Source: Pseudopyrenochaeta lycopersici (lineage: Eukaryota; Ascomycota; Dothideomycetes; Pleosporales; Pseudopyrenochaetaceae). From it: 64,000 nt of DNA. The notes beneath the pieces are model-generated. The model did no database searches, was not told the DNA's origin, and worked only from the letters and a program-made list of their open reading frames with translations. Made by a program: the position numbers and the translations under genes. Shown one piece after another: positions 22,002-32,850 of the stretch; the first letter of the stretch is position 1, and the number at the start of each line of letters is the position of its first letter. The stretch covers positions 1 through 64,000 of the forward strand of contig NHZP01000061.1 in NCBI GenBank assembly GCA_003313425.1. The letters are read 5' to 3'.

Positions 22002-22643
22002 CTACACCTGCTTTACTACTTGCTCTAGAATAAAGGCATCGCAATTAGCAAATACACTACATTGAAACAGGATAATCGATCTTACCGTGTCTGCCCTACA
22101 CGAAGTAGAACTACGAGACTCAAAGGCACCAAGCTTGAAAAGGCCAATCGCTAATTCAAACTCCGCCAAGTAAACACTGGCATCTACCAGTGCCTGTAAA
22201 GATTCCAGAAGACCGACAGCCGGCCGAAGCGCACCAGACGCACCAAGACTGTTCAGCGTCCCAGTAGTCTTCGACGTGACAGTAGTATCCGGCATCGCCA
22301 CACGAGGGACCTCGACAACACCGCCGCCACTGGAACACTCTCGTGATGTGCGTCCACCAGTAGAATTCGCTTTAACTATGCCACTCCTAGTTCCCTGGAG
22401 TGCATCCCTCGAGGTCAAAACCAACTTATACGCTTCCATCGCCCCGCTCTCACAGGATCGACTGAATCCTCCGCCCTCACGTCCGTTCAGATCAAAGCCT
22501 ACGACTTGAAAGGCCATTCCCTGACCCACTCTACGCCTCGGCACGCTGCACGTGATAACCGACCCATAGGGTGAACGCGGCTTCGCGCCCTGCTTCGCGC
22601 GCTTCGCTACCGAACGACCAACTATTCGCCGCGCCCGCGCCAT
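22002..22643 (-). CDS. Basic Ser/Gly-rich protein, unrecognised
   Basis: The first true ATG (22643) gives 213 residues; upstream in-frame codons lack an ATG. The N-terminus is strongly basic (MARARRIVGRSVAKRAKQG), as in nucleic-acid-binding or virion proteins. A Ser/Gly/Thr-rich middle follows, then a hydrophobic helix-like stretch (LLESLQALVDASVYLAEFEL). No TKESG-family motif is present. Near the 3' end, GTAAGA to TTCTAG would make a 61-nt intron with a CTAAT branch and change the last residues. TATA box at 22878-22884. The upstream block lacks the first hairpins, yet the unit is still 1567 bp. A virion or core protein is a guess. Confidence 0.55.
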   Translation of the reverse strand: MARARRIVGRSVAKRAKQGAKPRSPYGSVITCSVPRRRVGQGMAFQVVGFDLNGREGGGFSRSCESGAMEAYKLVLTSRDALQGTRSGIVKANSTGGRTSRECSSGGGVVEVPRVAMPDTTVTSKTTGTLNSLGASGALRPAVGLLESLQALVDASVYLAEFELAIGLFKLGAFESRSSTSCRADTVRSIILFQCSVFANCDAFILEQVVKQV

Positions 22644-22908
22644 CTCTTTCCAAGAAGAACCAAACGGCCAACAGCCGATTCCCAAACGCGACACTGCGCT
22701 TTACAGAATGCTTCGCAACAAAGGACACCCCTTTGGATGGTTAGGGCGAGTACTCTGTATATCCACGTCCGTGAAACCACAACATAAATTGCGCCGACTC
22801 CGTCTATGGCGGGGACAGCTCCACAGAGGAAAAAGGTAGTTATAAGATAACCACCCAGGAGAGCGGAGGGACCTCCCTTTATAGTTCCCACATAACCGCA
22901 CCTCCATG

Positions 22909-23294
22909 CATCTATATCCATAGACCAATCAAATCAGAAAACTGATCTACCAGAGCGGCACAGCAGCGTCATCTGACACGCCACGTCCGTGCTCTGCTTT
23001 GCTTACTAAGTGCATGGCCCCTAGTCTTATTCAAGACTACCGCTTCGCTACTCGTTCCACTCGCCGGCCCTGCTTAAGAGTAAAGTTGCAAGGGCTGGCA
23101 GCACGAGGCTGCCGACCACTTGCTCAACTTTCTAGTGAAAGGAATCATATATAGGCTGCGCCACACTAGAAAAGTTGAGTCGTGGCTGAAAAATTTTTCA
23201 GCACCCCGGTAAAACGTGACCTCCAGCCACAGCAAAAATGGACTTACGCATTTTTCGAGAGGTTTGATGTTCCATCTGAAGGGCTCCCACCCTT
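22909..23294 (+). repeat. Junction block 15 (core 23125-23153), shortened
   Basis: Lacks the CTAG and GGCA hairpins and begins at the ATAGACC element. AGTCTT-attc-AAGACT, G-CTTCG-C and GGCAGC-ACGAG-GCTGCC. CTCAAC variant core entry. Leader GCTGAAAAA/TTTTTCAGC perfect inverted repeat. Terminal hairpin 23279-23294. Confidence 0.78.
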
Positions 23295-23565
23295 ACTGAC
23301 CGAGCTCCGCACTACAATTTCTTCATTGTTCTTACTACTATGCAGAATCTGTACAACATAATTAATTTGTGTTACAATATATACGGATTTTTTTTTTTTT
23401 TTAAAAAAAGAAACAGGAAATAAAATACCTATACCATGAGACAGGTACTTACCATTCCAAGCTATACAACTTCGTATACATCGACTCAACACCTATATCT
23501 ATAGGTATAAAGGACCACCCCTCTTTAATTACAATAGAGTACTGCCACTCCATGAGCCACATAAA

Positions 23566-24359
23566 CTACATCCTACTTGGACAAGTCAGCCAGTCAACAC
23601 CATGCGGCTGTACTACTCCAACTGCATTGGTAACACCGCTCCACCAGTTACACCCTGTACATAAGAATAGATTATCAAATCTACTGATCCAAAGGAACCT
23701 CCGCGAAGTATGGCTTACAAACCCACAAGGCTCACACCTTCTCTGCAGCGTACAGGCGCAGTCCACGCACGTACTGTACCACCCATGGTTCAACATAATG
23801 AACAATCTGTTCTCAAATAGGGCATTTGCCAACTGCCCCTCCGGCAATGCAAGAAGAGGGATAACGCGCTCCACCAGCACATCCAGTGCCACTACTGAGA
23901 GCTGAGCAAAAACAACGAAACTCCATACACGCCCATGGGCCGGTGCATCCACCTTAAGAACCAGGAGCGACTGCTGTGCGGCTCCCGAAACACAACCTTC
24001 CTTGTGACCTTCTAGACACTCCATGTGGTGTTGTTCCACACACTCGGCAGGAAAGCGTCCACTCTCTTTGGTAATCCACCAAGATCGCCTACGCGAAAGA
24101 CCTACGTAGACAGTAAGGGACATCCCATACTCCACAAACTCTGTGATGATGTTAGTCGGGGCCCTCCCCCAACTTCTTCCGTGTCTAGGGAAAAGGCAAG
24201 ACACTGACTGGGCACGTGATCTCTCACGCCTTCAAACTCCATGGGCGTCTCTACAGACAATGTACAGGAACTTCCTTCCTGTATCCTATCTATTGCAGAT
24301 AGAAAGGTGGATGTGCTAGTGGTCCCCACATCAGCACCCTGCCCGACACGCGACTCCAT
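23566..24359 (-). CDS. Type J TKESG-family protein (spliced)
   Basis: Exon 1 is 24359-24209 (MESRVGQ) and exon 2 is 24140-23566; 241 residues. The 68-nt intron has donor GTCAGT, a CGACTAAC branch site and acceptor ATCACAG. Motifs are WWITKESG, ECVEQHHMEC and CACT followed by CEPC. SDAVG is changed to WWSGVTNAVG. WLTC is kept. A donor-like GTAAGT lies at 23447-23452. TATA box at 24436-24442 with a perfect AACAGA-TCC-TCTGTT repeat. Confidence 0.8.
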
Positions 24360-24473
24360 CGCAATATAGCAGTAGAACAAAAGAAAACACTACATAATGT
24401 AGGACACATCCGTGAAAACAGATCCTCTGTTGTTCTTATATAGACATGTCCATGCTATCTCTGCCAAGACACA

Positions 24474-24900
24474 CTAGTCCCTAGCAGGCAGAGGGCAGCC
24501 CATTCCATGACTCTATATTCATAGTCCAATCAGAAGCCTGATTAAATAAAATGTGGGTAACCTGAGATCAGATGACCCGCACAGTCCGTGCTTCGTGTTA
24601 CTTACCAGGGCTCTTGCCTCTAGCCTCTAAAGAGCCTAACCCTTCGGTACTCCCTCCAGTCGCGGGCAAAGCTTAGAGTAAAGCCGTCGTGGTCCCGAGC
24701 GCAAGGCTCTCGACCACTTGACAACTTTCTAGTGAAAGGAATCATATATAGGCTTTTCGCCACACTAGAAAGTTGAGTCGGGGCCTGTGCGCTCCCCGCG
24801 CCACAGCAAACGTGACCCAGCATGGCCCTCCAGCCACAGCAAAATCGGACTTAGCCAAAAAAACTTGGGATTTTTTTTTGACTTACCGTTTTTTTTTGGG
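24474..24900 (+). repeat. Junction block 16 (core 24722-24750)
   Basis: CTAG hairpin 24474-24484. CCTCT-aa-AGAGcC, C-CTTCG-G and GAGC-GCAAG-GCTC. Core arm GGC-TTTTC-GCC. Two T-tracts (24871-24879, 24890-24897) and no AAGGG hairpin. Confidence 0.75.
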
Positions 24901-25118
24901 TTGTCCTACAACAACACTCCGTTACAACACCCCGTAATGTAAATTCAATACCTGCCGGCCATAACAGGTCCACACCTGCATTACCACTATGCTCGCTAAT
25001 TGCTCTCCACACATATACCTATCGTTTCCTCTGCATCCTTTACAATAAAATCGTTAATAAAACTCTACTATGTCTACCTCAATGCAGCTCCTCCAGGCCA
25101 GACAAAATACATCGTGCT

Positions 25119-25890
25119 CTACAGAACACGGCTATGGGAACAACTCAACCAGTTTTTTCCCGACGGGTACACAGTCCCTGCTGCATCGCTGATTCCATCA
25201 AACCACCTCCCCAAGCCAAACGGATAAACAGAGGTAAATCTGTGGAGCACGATAAACCTAGCACGCTCTATCCTCACCGGCGCGCACTTCATACAAATAT
25301 CAGAACGCGTGCATCCGCACCCTACCGTCGTAGAGTAACACCCGACGTTTAACGAGTGGAACAAATCGTCCACAATATAGGTATCCACCGAATTCTCTTC
25401 AAGCGAGTAGACACGAGGTAAAACATCCTGCAGGAACACCTCCAGTGTCTCTAAAGAGAGTTGCGCAAACGCAACATTGCTCTGCAATTCATCTCCTACC
25501 AAGATGTCCACCTTGAACACAAGGAGCGCCCGTCTCCTGTCGCCGCCCGCGCCAATCACTTCGTAATCATTAAGACACGGACTGTGCTGTTCCTCTACAC
25601 ATTCGCGAGAGAGCTTCCCACTCTCCTTCGTTGACCACCAACACCGTGCCCCCCACGGGTTTACATGACATGTAAGAGAAACACCTTGTTCCACAAACTC
25701 TGTCCCAGTGTCAGTTAAAGGATACTAACTTCCCGAGGAGAAAGAAGTACCTACCGGGAATGTGACTCCGCACCCATTCCATCTGCTCTTCACTCCCTGC
25801 AAACGCTTCGCTCGACGTACCCGCCGGCATCTTGTTACTACACAATATACTACGTTCTCTGAAAACGCCAACTCCGTGCAACGACTCCAT
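25119..25890 (-). CDS. Type K TKESG-family protein (spliced)
   Basis: Exon 1 is 25890-25755 (MESLHGV; an ATG two codons earlier at 25896 is possible) and exon 2 is 25699-25119; 238 residues. The 55-nt intron has donor GTAGGT and acceptor GGGACAG. Motifs are WWSTKESG, ECVEEQHSPC, CGCT followed by CMKC, WFDGISDAAG and WLSC. Exon 1 is one of the shortest in the family. TATA box at 26004-26011 flanked by a GGAGGGCG/CTCCCCTC repeat. Confidence 0.78.
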
Positions 25891-26052
25891 CGCCATAGCT
25901 ACCGCTACTACTTACGTACAATACGTTCACTATGTAGTGACTACAACTGAACCGAACAAAGCACACCTCCGTTGATATTAGAGATAGGAGGGCGCTCCCC
26001 TCTCTTATATATCTCAATCTGTCTCCCAGACCCTTGGCCCCGCCAAGATGTG

Positions 26053-26450
26053 TTAGTCCCTAGTTAGCAGGGTCCTGCACACTCCCTGCCTCCATATCCA
26101 TAGACCAATCAGATAAAAAATCTGAAGAATGTGGCAACCCACAGATCAGATGATCTCGCGCTACGTCCGTGCGCTGTGTTGCTTACTAAGTGCAGAGGCC
26201 CTAGTCTTATTCAAGACTACCGCTTCGCTACTCGTTCCACTCGCCGGCCCTGCTTAATTGTAAAGTGGCAAGGGTAAGGAGCGCAAGGCTCCTGACCACT
26301 TGACAACTTTCTAGTGAAAGGAATCATATATAGGCGGAACGCCACACTAGAAAGTTGATTTCTGGCCTGTGCGCTCTCCGCGCCACACCCCCAGGTGACC
26401 CAACGTGCCCTCCAGCCACACATGAATTGGACTTACGCAATTTTTTTTCC
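26053..26450 (+). repeat. Junction block 17 (core 26304-26332)
   Basis: First hairpin weakened to TTAG-tcc-CTAG. AGTCTT-attc-AAGACT, G-CTTCG-C and GGAGC-GCAAG-GCTCC. Core arm GGCG-GAA-CGCC. T-tract 26441-26448; no AAGGG hairpin. Confidence 0.75.
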
Positions 26451-26557
26451 AAAAATTTAAAATGATTTTCCAACACAATGTATATTCTATACCAATCCTA
26501 ACTCCGTCTATCCCAAAACATAAAAAACTATACTAACTAAGTAAAACACAACCTGAT

Positions 26558-27619
26558 TCAGACACGGTAATACACCTTCGCAACAACAGCTTCCAATACA
26601 CCTCCAACCCAGATCTGCCCTTTACCAGTACCATCGTCGTTTACAACAGAAGTAGGTGTTACCATAACCCACAACTGGAAGTGATTGTTATCAACGGGAC
26701 GATTATCCTCCTCAATCTCAAACTTTAACGCTTCGTTGAGAGTCCAATGAGCTTTAATCCTCTGGACACAAGATGTCGCACCCGTCGAAGAGTGCGCACC
26801 GAACGCGGGCTGGGGTACACTGATATTTACAGTCGTACACCCCTTAGACTTAACATACCCAGGTTCACCCCTCTCGCCAATACTGTAGTCCACAGTACCA
26901 ATAGGCCCACTAGTACCCTTCTTCGTGGAGCACTTAAAAATGGTCCCATCAGGAGAGTTAAGGGAGTGACTAAAGACAACCTTCCCCTCCATATCCACGC
27001 TCTCCCGCTTCGTATTCACTTCGTAGGGGCCGTCCGGGGTATCAAGCCCAGTCTCGTCAAGACGGTAAAGACGTTGTTGGTCCTGCTCTTTGCAGCCAAT
27101 GAGAAAGTCACTCGGGACTCTATCCACCCCGGATTCAACACCGGCGAGATGACCTGGGTAACTGCGACACAGCACCGCGCTGAGCTCGAACCCAAAGGAA
27201 TATGCGACCTTCAGATTGAGCGTGACACCTGTCACAACCACTTCTCGGCGTTTACGGTACTTGTCCGACAAGTAAGGCGCTGCCAACATTGGGCCTTGCG
27301 GTGGGATCCCCATAGACACTGGCACCGCAAAATAACGCTGCTGATACTGCTCAGTGCTCGTCGGTGCGACGTAAAAAGGCCGCGCAGGGTACCCCGTCAG
27401 AACAACCGTCTGCTTCTGCCCTTGCTCCATTTCTTGGAGCTTCCGCTCCATACGAGCAAGCCGCGCTGTGCTAACGCCAGACCTCCGCACCTTCGGTCGA
27501 AAGGCCTTACTGTACTTCCTCGTACTCCGTCCCGAAGAACCAGGCTTCGCTTTGGCCGAATAGCCTGAATAGCGCCCCTTCCGGCCATACCCATACTTAC
27601 GTGATGTAGTGTAACCCAT
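26558..27619 (-). CDS. Capsid-like protein, single copy in the window
   Basis: Intronless, 353 residues, ATG at 27619 just downstream of a TATA box (27671-27679); earlier in-frame codons lie upstream of the TATA. The first 55 residues are rich in Arg, Lys, Ser, Gly and Tyr (KYGYGRKGRYSGYSAK), like the DNA-binding arms of small circular ssDNA virus capsids. A short coiled stretch follows (ARLARMERKLQEMEQGQ). The body alternates polar and hydrophobic residues in strand-like segments (REVVVTGVTLNLKVAYSFGF) and ends with NNHFQLWVMVTPTSVV and a hydrophobic closing strand, the pattern of a single-jelly-roll capsid protein. Family identity is by resemblance only. Its upstream structured block is the shortest in the array, which offsets the long gene and keeps the unit near standard size. 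Confidence 0.65.
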   Translation of the reverse strand: MGYTTSRKYGYGRKGRYSGYSAKAKPGSSGRSTRKYSKAFRPKVRRSGVSTARLARMERKLQEMEQGQKQTVVLTGYPARPFYVAPTSTEQYQQRYFAVPVSMGIPPQGPMLAAPYLSDKYRKRREVVVTGVTLNLKVAYSFGFELSAVLCRSYPGHLAGVESGVDRVPSDFLIGCKEQDQQRLYRLDETGLDTPDGPYEVNTKRESVDMEGKVVFSHSLNSPDGTIFKCSTKKGTSGPIGTVDYSIGERGEPGYVKSKGCTTVNISVPQPAFGAHSSTGATSCVQRIKAHWTLNEALKFEIEEDNRPVDNNHFQLWVMVTPTSVVNDDGTGKGQIWVGGVLEAVVAKVYYRV

Positions 27620-27719
27620 ATTGCTCCACAAGCTGTCTGTCCAGACAGAAGAGGCGGGGGGAAGGACCCCTTTATATATCCACCCATGTAGGACACAGAG
27701 TAATCTTTGCCAAGATACA

Positions 27720-28095
27720 CTACTCCGTAGAAAGAGGCACACTGCCCACTCCATGTGTTCCCGCCTCCACGTGACAAAAAGGCTAGCGCTTACAGGGGGC
27801 AATGGCCCTAAACCCCAGGTGGTTTAACACTTCGTTGTTCGCTCCACTCACAGGCCCTGCTTACGTGTAAAGTGGCAAGGGTAACCAGCGCAAGGCTGGT
27901 GACCACTTGACAACTTTCTAGTGAAAGGAATCATATATAGGCTTTTCGCCACACTAGAAAGTTGATTTCTGGCCTGTGCGCTCTCCGCGCCACACCCCCA
28001 GGTGACCCAACGTGCCCTCCAGCCACAGGGAAAATGGACTTACGCATTTTTTCTTGGAGAAGATTCGATGTTCCATCTGAAGGGCTCCCACCCTT
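27720..28095 (+). repeat. Junction block 18 (core 27911-27939), shortest block
   Basis: First hairpin is CTAC-TCC-GTAG, a compensated change from CTAG/CTAG. Several middle hairpins are absent. TAAACC-ccaggt-GGTTTA, A-CTTCG-T and CCAGC-GCAAG-GCTGG remain. Core arm GGC-TTTTC-GCC. Terminal hairpin 28080-28095. Confidence 0.78.
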
Positions 28096-28314
28096 AACAA
28101 ATTCAGCCTACGCCAACACCAACGATTCTTCAAAAAACACCACTCCATTACCTAAAAATACTGCGTCTAATAAAAATCTAACATATTTCAAAGAGCACTA
28201 CAAGACCATACTATTAGCCATACATGGACTACACCAATAAAAATCCCAATGCTACACAAACATACCTGTGTATATCCACCTATCTACGTTACACGTATTG
28301 AACATAATAACCAT

Positions 28315-29135
28315 CTACCCAAGATAATAAAAATAATTATCCAAGCATTTAAGCCACTCCTGGCCACATGGATACATTACACCTACCGCGTCGCTAACCC
28401 CAACGAACGAGCTCCACTTTCCCAAAGGATACAGTCCAATAAACGTCTCCAAGCAACCAAACCTTGGAAACTTGCGTCCCTGCACATCGCAACTAGAACA
28501 ACACCTCTGCACTGTGCATCCGCAATACACCTCTCCAGAATAATACCCACTATCGAGACGTTCGAACAGCAGCTCCACGAAAAGCGCGTCTTTTATTTGT
28601 TCCGCTACATTGTACAAGGAGGGAACAATCATGTGCACGACCACATCCAGTGCCTCCACGGACAGCTCCGCCAACGCAACAAAAGTCTTTACTTGACCCA
28701 TAGAGAAAGTATCCACTTTAAGGACAAGAAGGGACTGCGGGGTCGCCCCCTGCGTACCGAGTTCATCGTAACCCTCGAGACACGTCCTGTGCTGTTCCTC
28801 TACACACTGCCGAGGGGGCTGCCCACTCTCTTTTGTTAGCCACCACCAACGGTCCCCGTCTGCCTTCACATAGCAAGTTACTGAAATACCATATTTCACG
28901 AACTCTACCACTCCGTCAGTTGCACTCCTCCCTGGGAGTGGGAACCAAGAAAAACAGAGAGCCACCTACGTGCCACGCGACTCCGCACGCCTTGTACTTC
29001 CACATCGGTCCCCACAAAGGGCTTCCCCCGAACGCCTTGTATCAGCGTCTCGACCGACACAACACCTGCAGCAGTTGATAGTGTCGGAATGCCAACAACA
29101 TTTGCCCAAATACCCCTTCCGGCTTGCGTCTCCAT
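28315..29135 (-). CDS. Type L TKESG-family protein (spliced)
   Basis: Exon 1 is 29135-28970 (METQAGR) and exon 2 is 28904-28315; 251 residues. The 65-nt intron has donor GTAGGT, branch-like AACTGAC and acceptor TGGTAG. Motifs are WWLTKESG, QCVEEQHRTC, CGCT followed by CSSC, SFVGVSDAVG (the usual Trp replaced by Ser) and WLKC. A donor-like CAG|GTATGT lies just past the stop near 28262. TATA box at 29200-29207 beside a GC-rich GGGGAG/CTCCCC repeat. Confidence 0.8.
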
Positions 29136-29239
29136 CGCAGTGTAGAAAAAACACTACAGACTAAAGAACACTCCATGCGCGGGGAGGGGGGCTCCCCTCT
29201 TATATATGTCGATGTCCACCCTGTCTTTGCCAAGACACA

Positions 29240-29657
29240 CTAGTCCCTAGTTGGCAGGGGCTGCCCATTCCATGAGGTTATGTCCATAAACCAATCAGCA
29301 TACTGATTGAGAGAAAAGTGGGCAAGCAGTGATCATCTGATCAGCACGCGCCCGTGCTCTGCGTTGCTTAGTAAGTGCAGCGCCCCTAGCCTACAAGTAG
29401 TCTAACCCTCCGCTTCTCGTTCCACTCGCGGGCCCTGCTTAATTGTAAAGTGACAAGGGTAACCAGCGCAAGGCTGGTGACCACTTGACAACTTTCTAGT
29501 GAAAGGAATCATATATAGGCTGCGCCACACTAGAAAAGTTGAGTCGTGGCTGAAAAATTTTTCAGCACCCCGGTAAAACGTGACCTCCAGCCACAGCAAA
29601 ATCGGACTTCGCCAATTTCTTTGGAGATGGTGTTCCATCTACAAGGGCTCACACCCC
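29240..29657 (+). repeat. Junction block 19 (core 29489-29517)
   Basis: CTAG hairpin 29240-29250. GATCA-tc-TGATC and CCAGC-GCAAG-GCTGG. Core arm GGC-TGC-GCC. Leader GCTGAAAAA/TTTTTCAGC is shared with block 15 although the genes differ. Terminal hairpin near 29642-29657. Confidence 0.78.
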
Positions 29658-30002
29658 AATTTCTACCAAATATCCATACAATCAAATTATTTCTTAGCCC
29701 TGAAACTATTAAAACGCTCTACACATCAACACTATAGAATCGCTCTGTTTATAACTAGCTATAATGCATAGTATAATGGTATTATACTCTATGTATATAA
29801 AAAACTATGCTGTTATTCGTAACCAGACGTAGTTATTACGACACCTACACACTCTGACTACGTATACTAAGAGATATACATCTACTATTACCATAATGGT
29901 AATGATACACTATACCAACATAAATATCGTATAGACTAGATAAATGCATAGTATACTATGTAACAAACCCTCTCTGTATGTACATACAAACACCTCCCAG
30001 GG
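29658..30002. other. AT-rich spacer in unit 29489
   Basis: About 345 bp of AT-rich sequence with many short TATA/ATAC palindromic stretches (for example around 29760-29800 and 29880-29950). No reading frame of interest. It may include the 3' untranslated region of the minus-strand gene. Confidence 0.5.
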
Positions 30003-30595
30003 TCAGGTAGCCCCCCATACTACTATAGCTACGCATACTACGAAGGCCCCCCACGCGAACGGAGCCCTCGTAATTCCCATAAAAGGTGCTCCACACAACA
30101 AGTAACGATGTGAAATCCAAGAGGAGAATTCATCCTCCTCCGACGCAACTACGCAAAGCTCCACAAGGAGCAGCCACAAACAAATACGCACACGCTCCGC
30201 AGCAGTGCCTCCCTCAGACAAATGTAACGGCAACGTCTTGCCATGCACTACGTGACAACGCTTCGTCCAATACAGAAAGGATGAACGCGGGCGCATCACT
30301 GACGCTCGCATGCCTACGCATCCTGCCTCATCGCGAACAACGGACAGTCGTACCGAAACCGCGGTGCCTCCCCAGCACCCACTAGCAGTACCTGTCACTC
30401 TACTCAAAATCCATTCCACTAAGCAGCATCGCCATGCCTTGACAAAAGGGAAGAAAGGTTGTTTCGGATAGTGTACCAGTGGTATCCGAAACCATACGCA
30501 CCGCAAACTAGCCCTACCAGGCTATCGACCGACATACGTCCTACAATACAACTGCGTAACGCTTCCGCGACGTACGCCTTATCAGCACTCATCAT
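30003..30595 (-). CDS. Unrecognised gene with F-box-like first frame and C-terminal membrane-like segment
   Basis: An ATG at 30595 opens 58 codons (to 30419) starting MMSADKAYVAEAL and continuing SVDSLVGLVCGAYGFGYHW, reminiscent of the F-box-like exon at 13210-12985, which also starts with MSAD. A second open frame (30506-30003, no suitable ATG) ends in a hydrophobic segment (FAWGAFVVCVAIVVWG) that could span a membrane. The two are probably exons of one gene, but I could not fix the splice sites; GTATGG near 30500 is one donor candidate. A TATA-like TTATAAG lies at 30748-30753. An antisense frame (30086-30385) is a probable shadow. Confidence 0.4.
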
Positions 30596-30808
30596 GGGCG
30601 CTACACGCTGACAACATGTCCAAGAACAAGAACTGCCTCCACCAAGCTACGTTCGATACCTCTAGTACGAGCGGTACCCGGTACACGCTGTAAATAGACG
30701 CAAAAAAAATTGGTAATAAGGAAAGGTAACGGGACACACCCGTTTCCTTATAAGCGTTACACTCCATAGTATAACGAACTCTATCCAGGTATCTGTCTCT
30801 GCCAAGAC

Positions 30809-31269
30809 TATTATTCCATAATGCGCCCACTCCGTTGTGTCCATAGCTATGAACATCTAGTAGATGTGAGGGCAAGAGTGCTCCTCACGTGCAACCCACG
30901 ATCAGAATGATCTAGAAGCTACGTCCGTGCTTCGCGTTGCTTACAGGGGGCAATGGCCCCAAACTACAAGTAGCTTGACGCATCCGCTTCTCGTTCCACT
31001 CGCGGGCCCTGCTTACGTGTAAAGTGTCAGGGGTCAAGGAGCGCAAGGCTCCTGACCACTTGACAACTTTCTAGTGAAAGGAATCATATATAGGCAAAAC
31101 GCCACACTAGAAAGTTGTCGGAGGGGCCCGTGCCCCATCACAACCCATGTCTGCGCTCCCCGCGCCACACCCAACGTGACCCAACGTGACTGTCAGCCAC
31201 ACACAAAATGGACTTACGCATTTTTTCTTGGAGAAGATTCGATGTTCCATCTGAAGGGCTCACACCCTT
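30809..31269 (+). repeat. Junction block 20 (core 31064-31092)
   Basis: First hairpin is TTAT-TCC-ATAA, a further compensated form. GTGAGG/CCTCAC replaces GTGGGG/CTCCCAC. GGAGC-GCAAG-GCTCC. Core arm GGC-AAAAC-GCC. GGGGC-CCGT-GCCCC leader. Terminal hairpin 31254-31269. Confidence 0.8.
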
Positions 31270-31299
31270 AACAATATAGCTCCGTACCACTCCAGTACA

Positions 31300-32218
31300 T
31301 TACTCCTCGTCATACTCCCGCTCTTCCAAACACAACATTCGCACCCTATTGCACATCAACCAAGGAAGACCATCGCCCATTGTCCCAATAGCATCTGTAA
31401 CACATCCATGCCCAGGTTGTCCCTTAAAAGGCTTACAATAGTACCTATCCCTCAACACAAACCTGCGTTGGACAGCTGGCTTATCAAGACATGCGCGACA
31501 AACAACACTGGCACTGCAACCGCAATCCAGTTCACCTGAATAGAGGCCTCCCTCCAGTAAATAGAACATATTAAGTCCTTCCCACTGAAGGTTCCCTTGA
31601 CACAGCTTGACAATGTCAGGGCAAATCCTACGCTGCAATACAATCAATGCATCCACACTAAGATCCGCAGACGTAGCTACCGTTGCCGATTCGCCGTACT
31701 CACGATTAAACGTAAAAACAAGGGCCACAACCGGCCGCGGCGTTACCACACCTTCATCAATAACGGGTTGAGCAGGATGCCACGACACTCCCTCACCATT
31801 CGGACAACACGGAGGGACTTTGCCACTTTCCTTCGTGAGCCACCACTCCAAAGATAAAGACTCTTCTGTAGAGACTTTGCACGTAATCGAGACAGAGCGC
31901 TCCATGAATACTACTTCCTAGTTAGCTCTGCACTATGCATACTCCATGCATAACCAATGAAAGGAGACGCATACAGCGTGTAAGATCTGTAAGTACAGAC
32001 AACTCCATCTCAGTTCCTTCGAAAGGTGCTAAGGGAACTCCCGTAGGCTGACTCTGCAGCCAGACCCTACAAAATGACTCTCTCCAGAACATCATCCGGG
32101 ACACAATGTCCACCAGCTCTGAAAACGTCGACCCTGCGACAAGTGACTCCATCACCATAAGCCATACATCCCGAGAGAGGCCTCCGCCATGCTCCGCCAT
32201 ATACTCGAAGAAACCCAT
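31300..32218 (-). CDS. Type M divergent family protein with long first exon (copy 1 of 2)
   Basis: Exon 1 is 32218-31975 and exon 2 is 31910-31300; 284 residues, the longest family product. The 64-nt intron has donor T|GTATGC, a CTAACT branch and acceptor GAAGTAG. Exon 1 contains LSRDVWLMVMESLVAGSTF followed by ELVDIVSRMMFWRESFCRVWL, again F-box-like in spacing. Exon 2 has WWLTKESGKVPPCC, CGCS followed by CRAC, GHGCVTDAIG and WLMC, then an acidic tail (EEREYDEE). The C-x4-H-x2-C site is replaced by a CC and a later His. TATA box at 32369-32375. Confidence 0.75.
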
Positions 32219-32404
32219 CCGGGTACGCTACGCGAAAAAGGATTAAAAAAAGTTAAACAATATAGAGCAGTCCCTCTATGACAATTGTAGCTACCACTAC
32301 AAAAAGAAAAGCACAAAGTCCCTTACAAGAGTGAAGCACATCCGTGAACACAGCTCCCCTGTTGTAGTTATATAGATATCTACCATAGATGCTGCCAAGC
32401 GAAA

Positions 32405-32850
32405 CTACTCTATAGCAGGCAGACAACTGCCCACTCCATGCTGTCTATGTTCATAGACCAATCAAAAGCCTGATTGAAATAAAATGCGGCACAGCAGGGT
32501 CAGATGACCCGCACCGTCCGTGCTTCGGCTTGCTTACAGGGGTCTTTACCTCTAAACCCCAAGTGGTTTAACACTTCGTTACTCGCTCCACTCGCAGGCA
32601 AAGCTTAGAGTAAAGTGTCAGGGGTCAAGGAGCGCAAGGCTCCTGACCACTTGACAACTTTCTAGTGAAAGGAATCATATATAGGCGGAACGCCACACTA
32701 GAAAGTTGTCGTGGCTGGGGAGTGACCTCCCCGCACACCAAGGAATGCCTGAACGGCATGTACCTCCAGAACCGCGCTAAACTGCGCACAGGGCAATTGA
32801 CAACTTCTTTTTGCGCCACACTCTGTCGTACTTAGCCAAAATTTCTTTTG
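32405..32850 (+). repeat. Junction block 21 (core 32655-32683)
   Basis: First hairpin CTA-ctcta-TAG. TAAACC-ccaagt-GGTTTA, A-CTTCG-T and GGAGC-GCAAG-GCTCC. Core arm GGCG-GAA-CGCC. Second-class leader with ATGCC-tgaac-GGCAT in place of the CACCCA/TGGGTG hairpin. Confidence 0.78.

Noticed and set aside
23390..23403. T and A runs as a retrotransposon poly(A) tail (also 20234-20252)
   Set aside because: The runs sit at the same place in unit spacers, with no target-site duplication or reverse-transcriptase sequence.
26747..27568. Long plus-strand ORF of 273 codons
   Set aside because: It is antisense to the capsid-like gene, has very high Arg/Thr/Pro content without motifs, and lacks the TATA-to-ATG arrangement. 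A codon-bias shadow.
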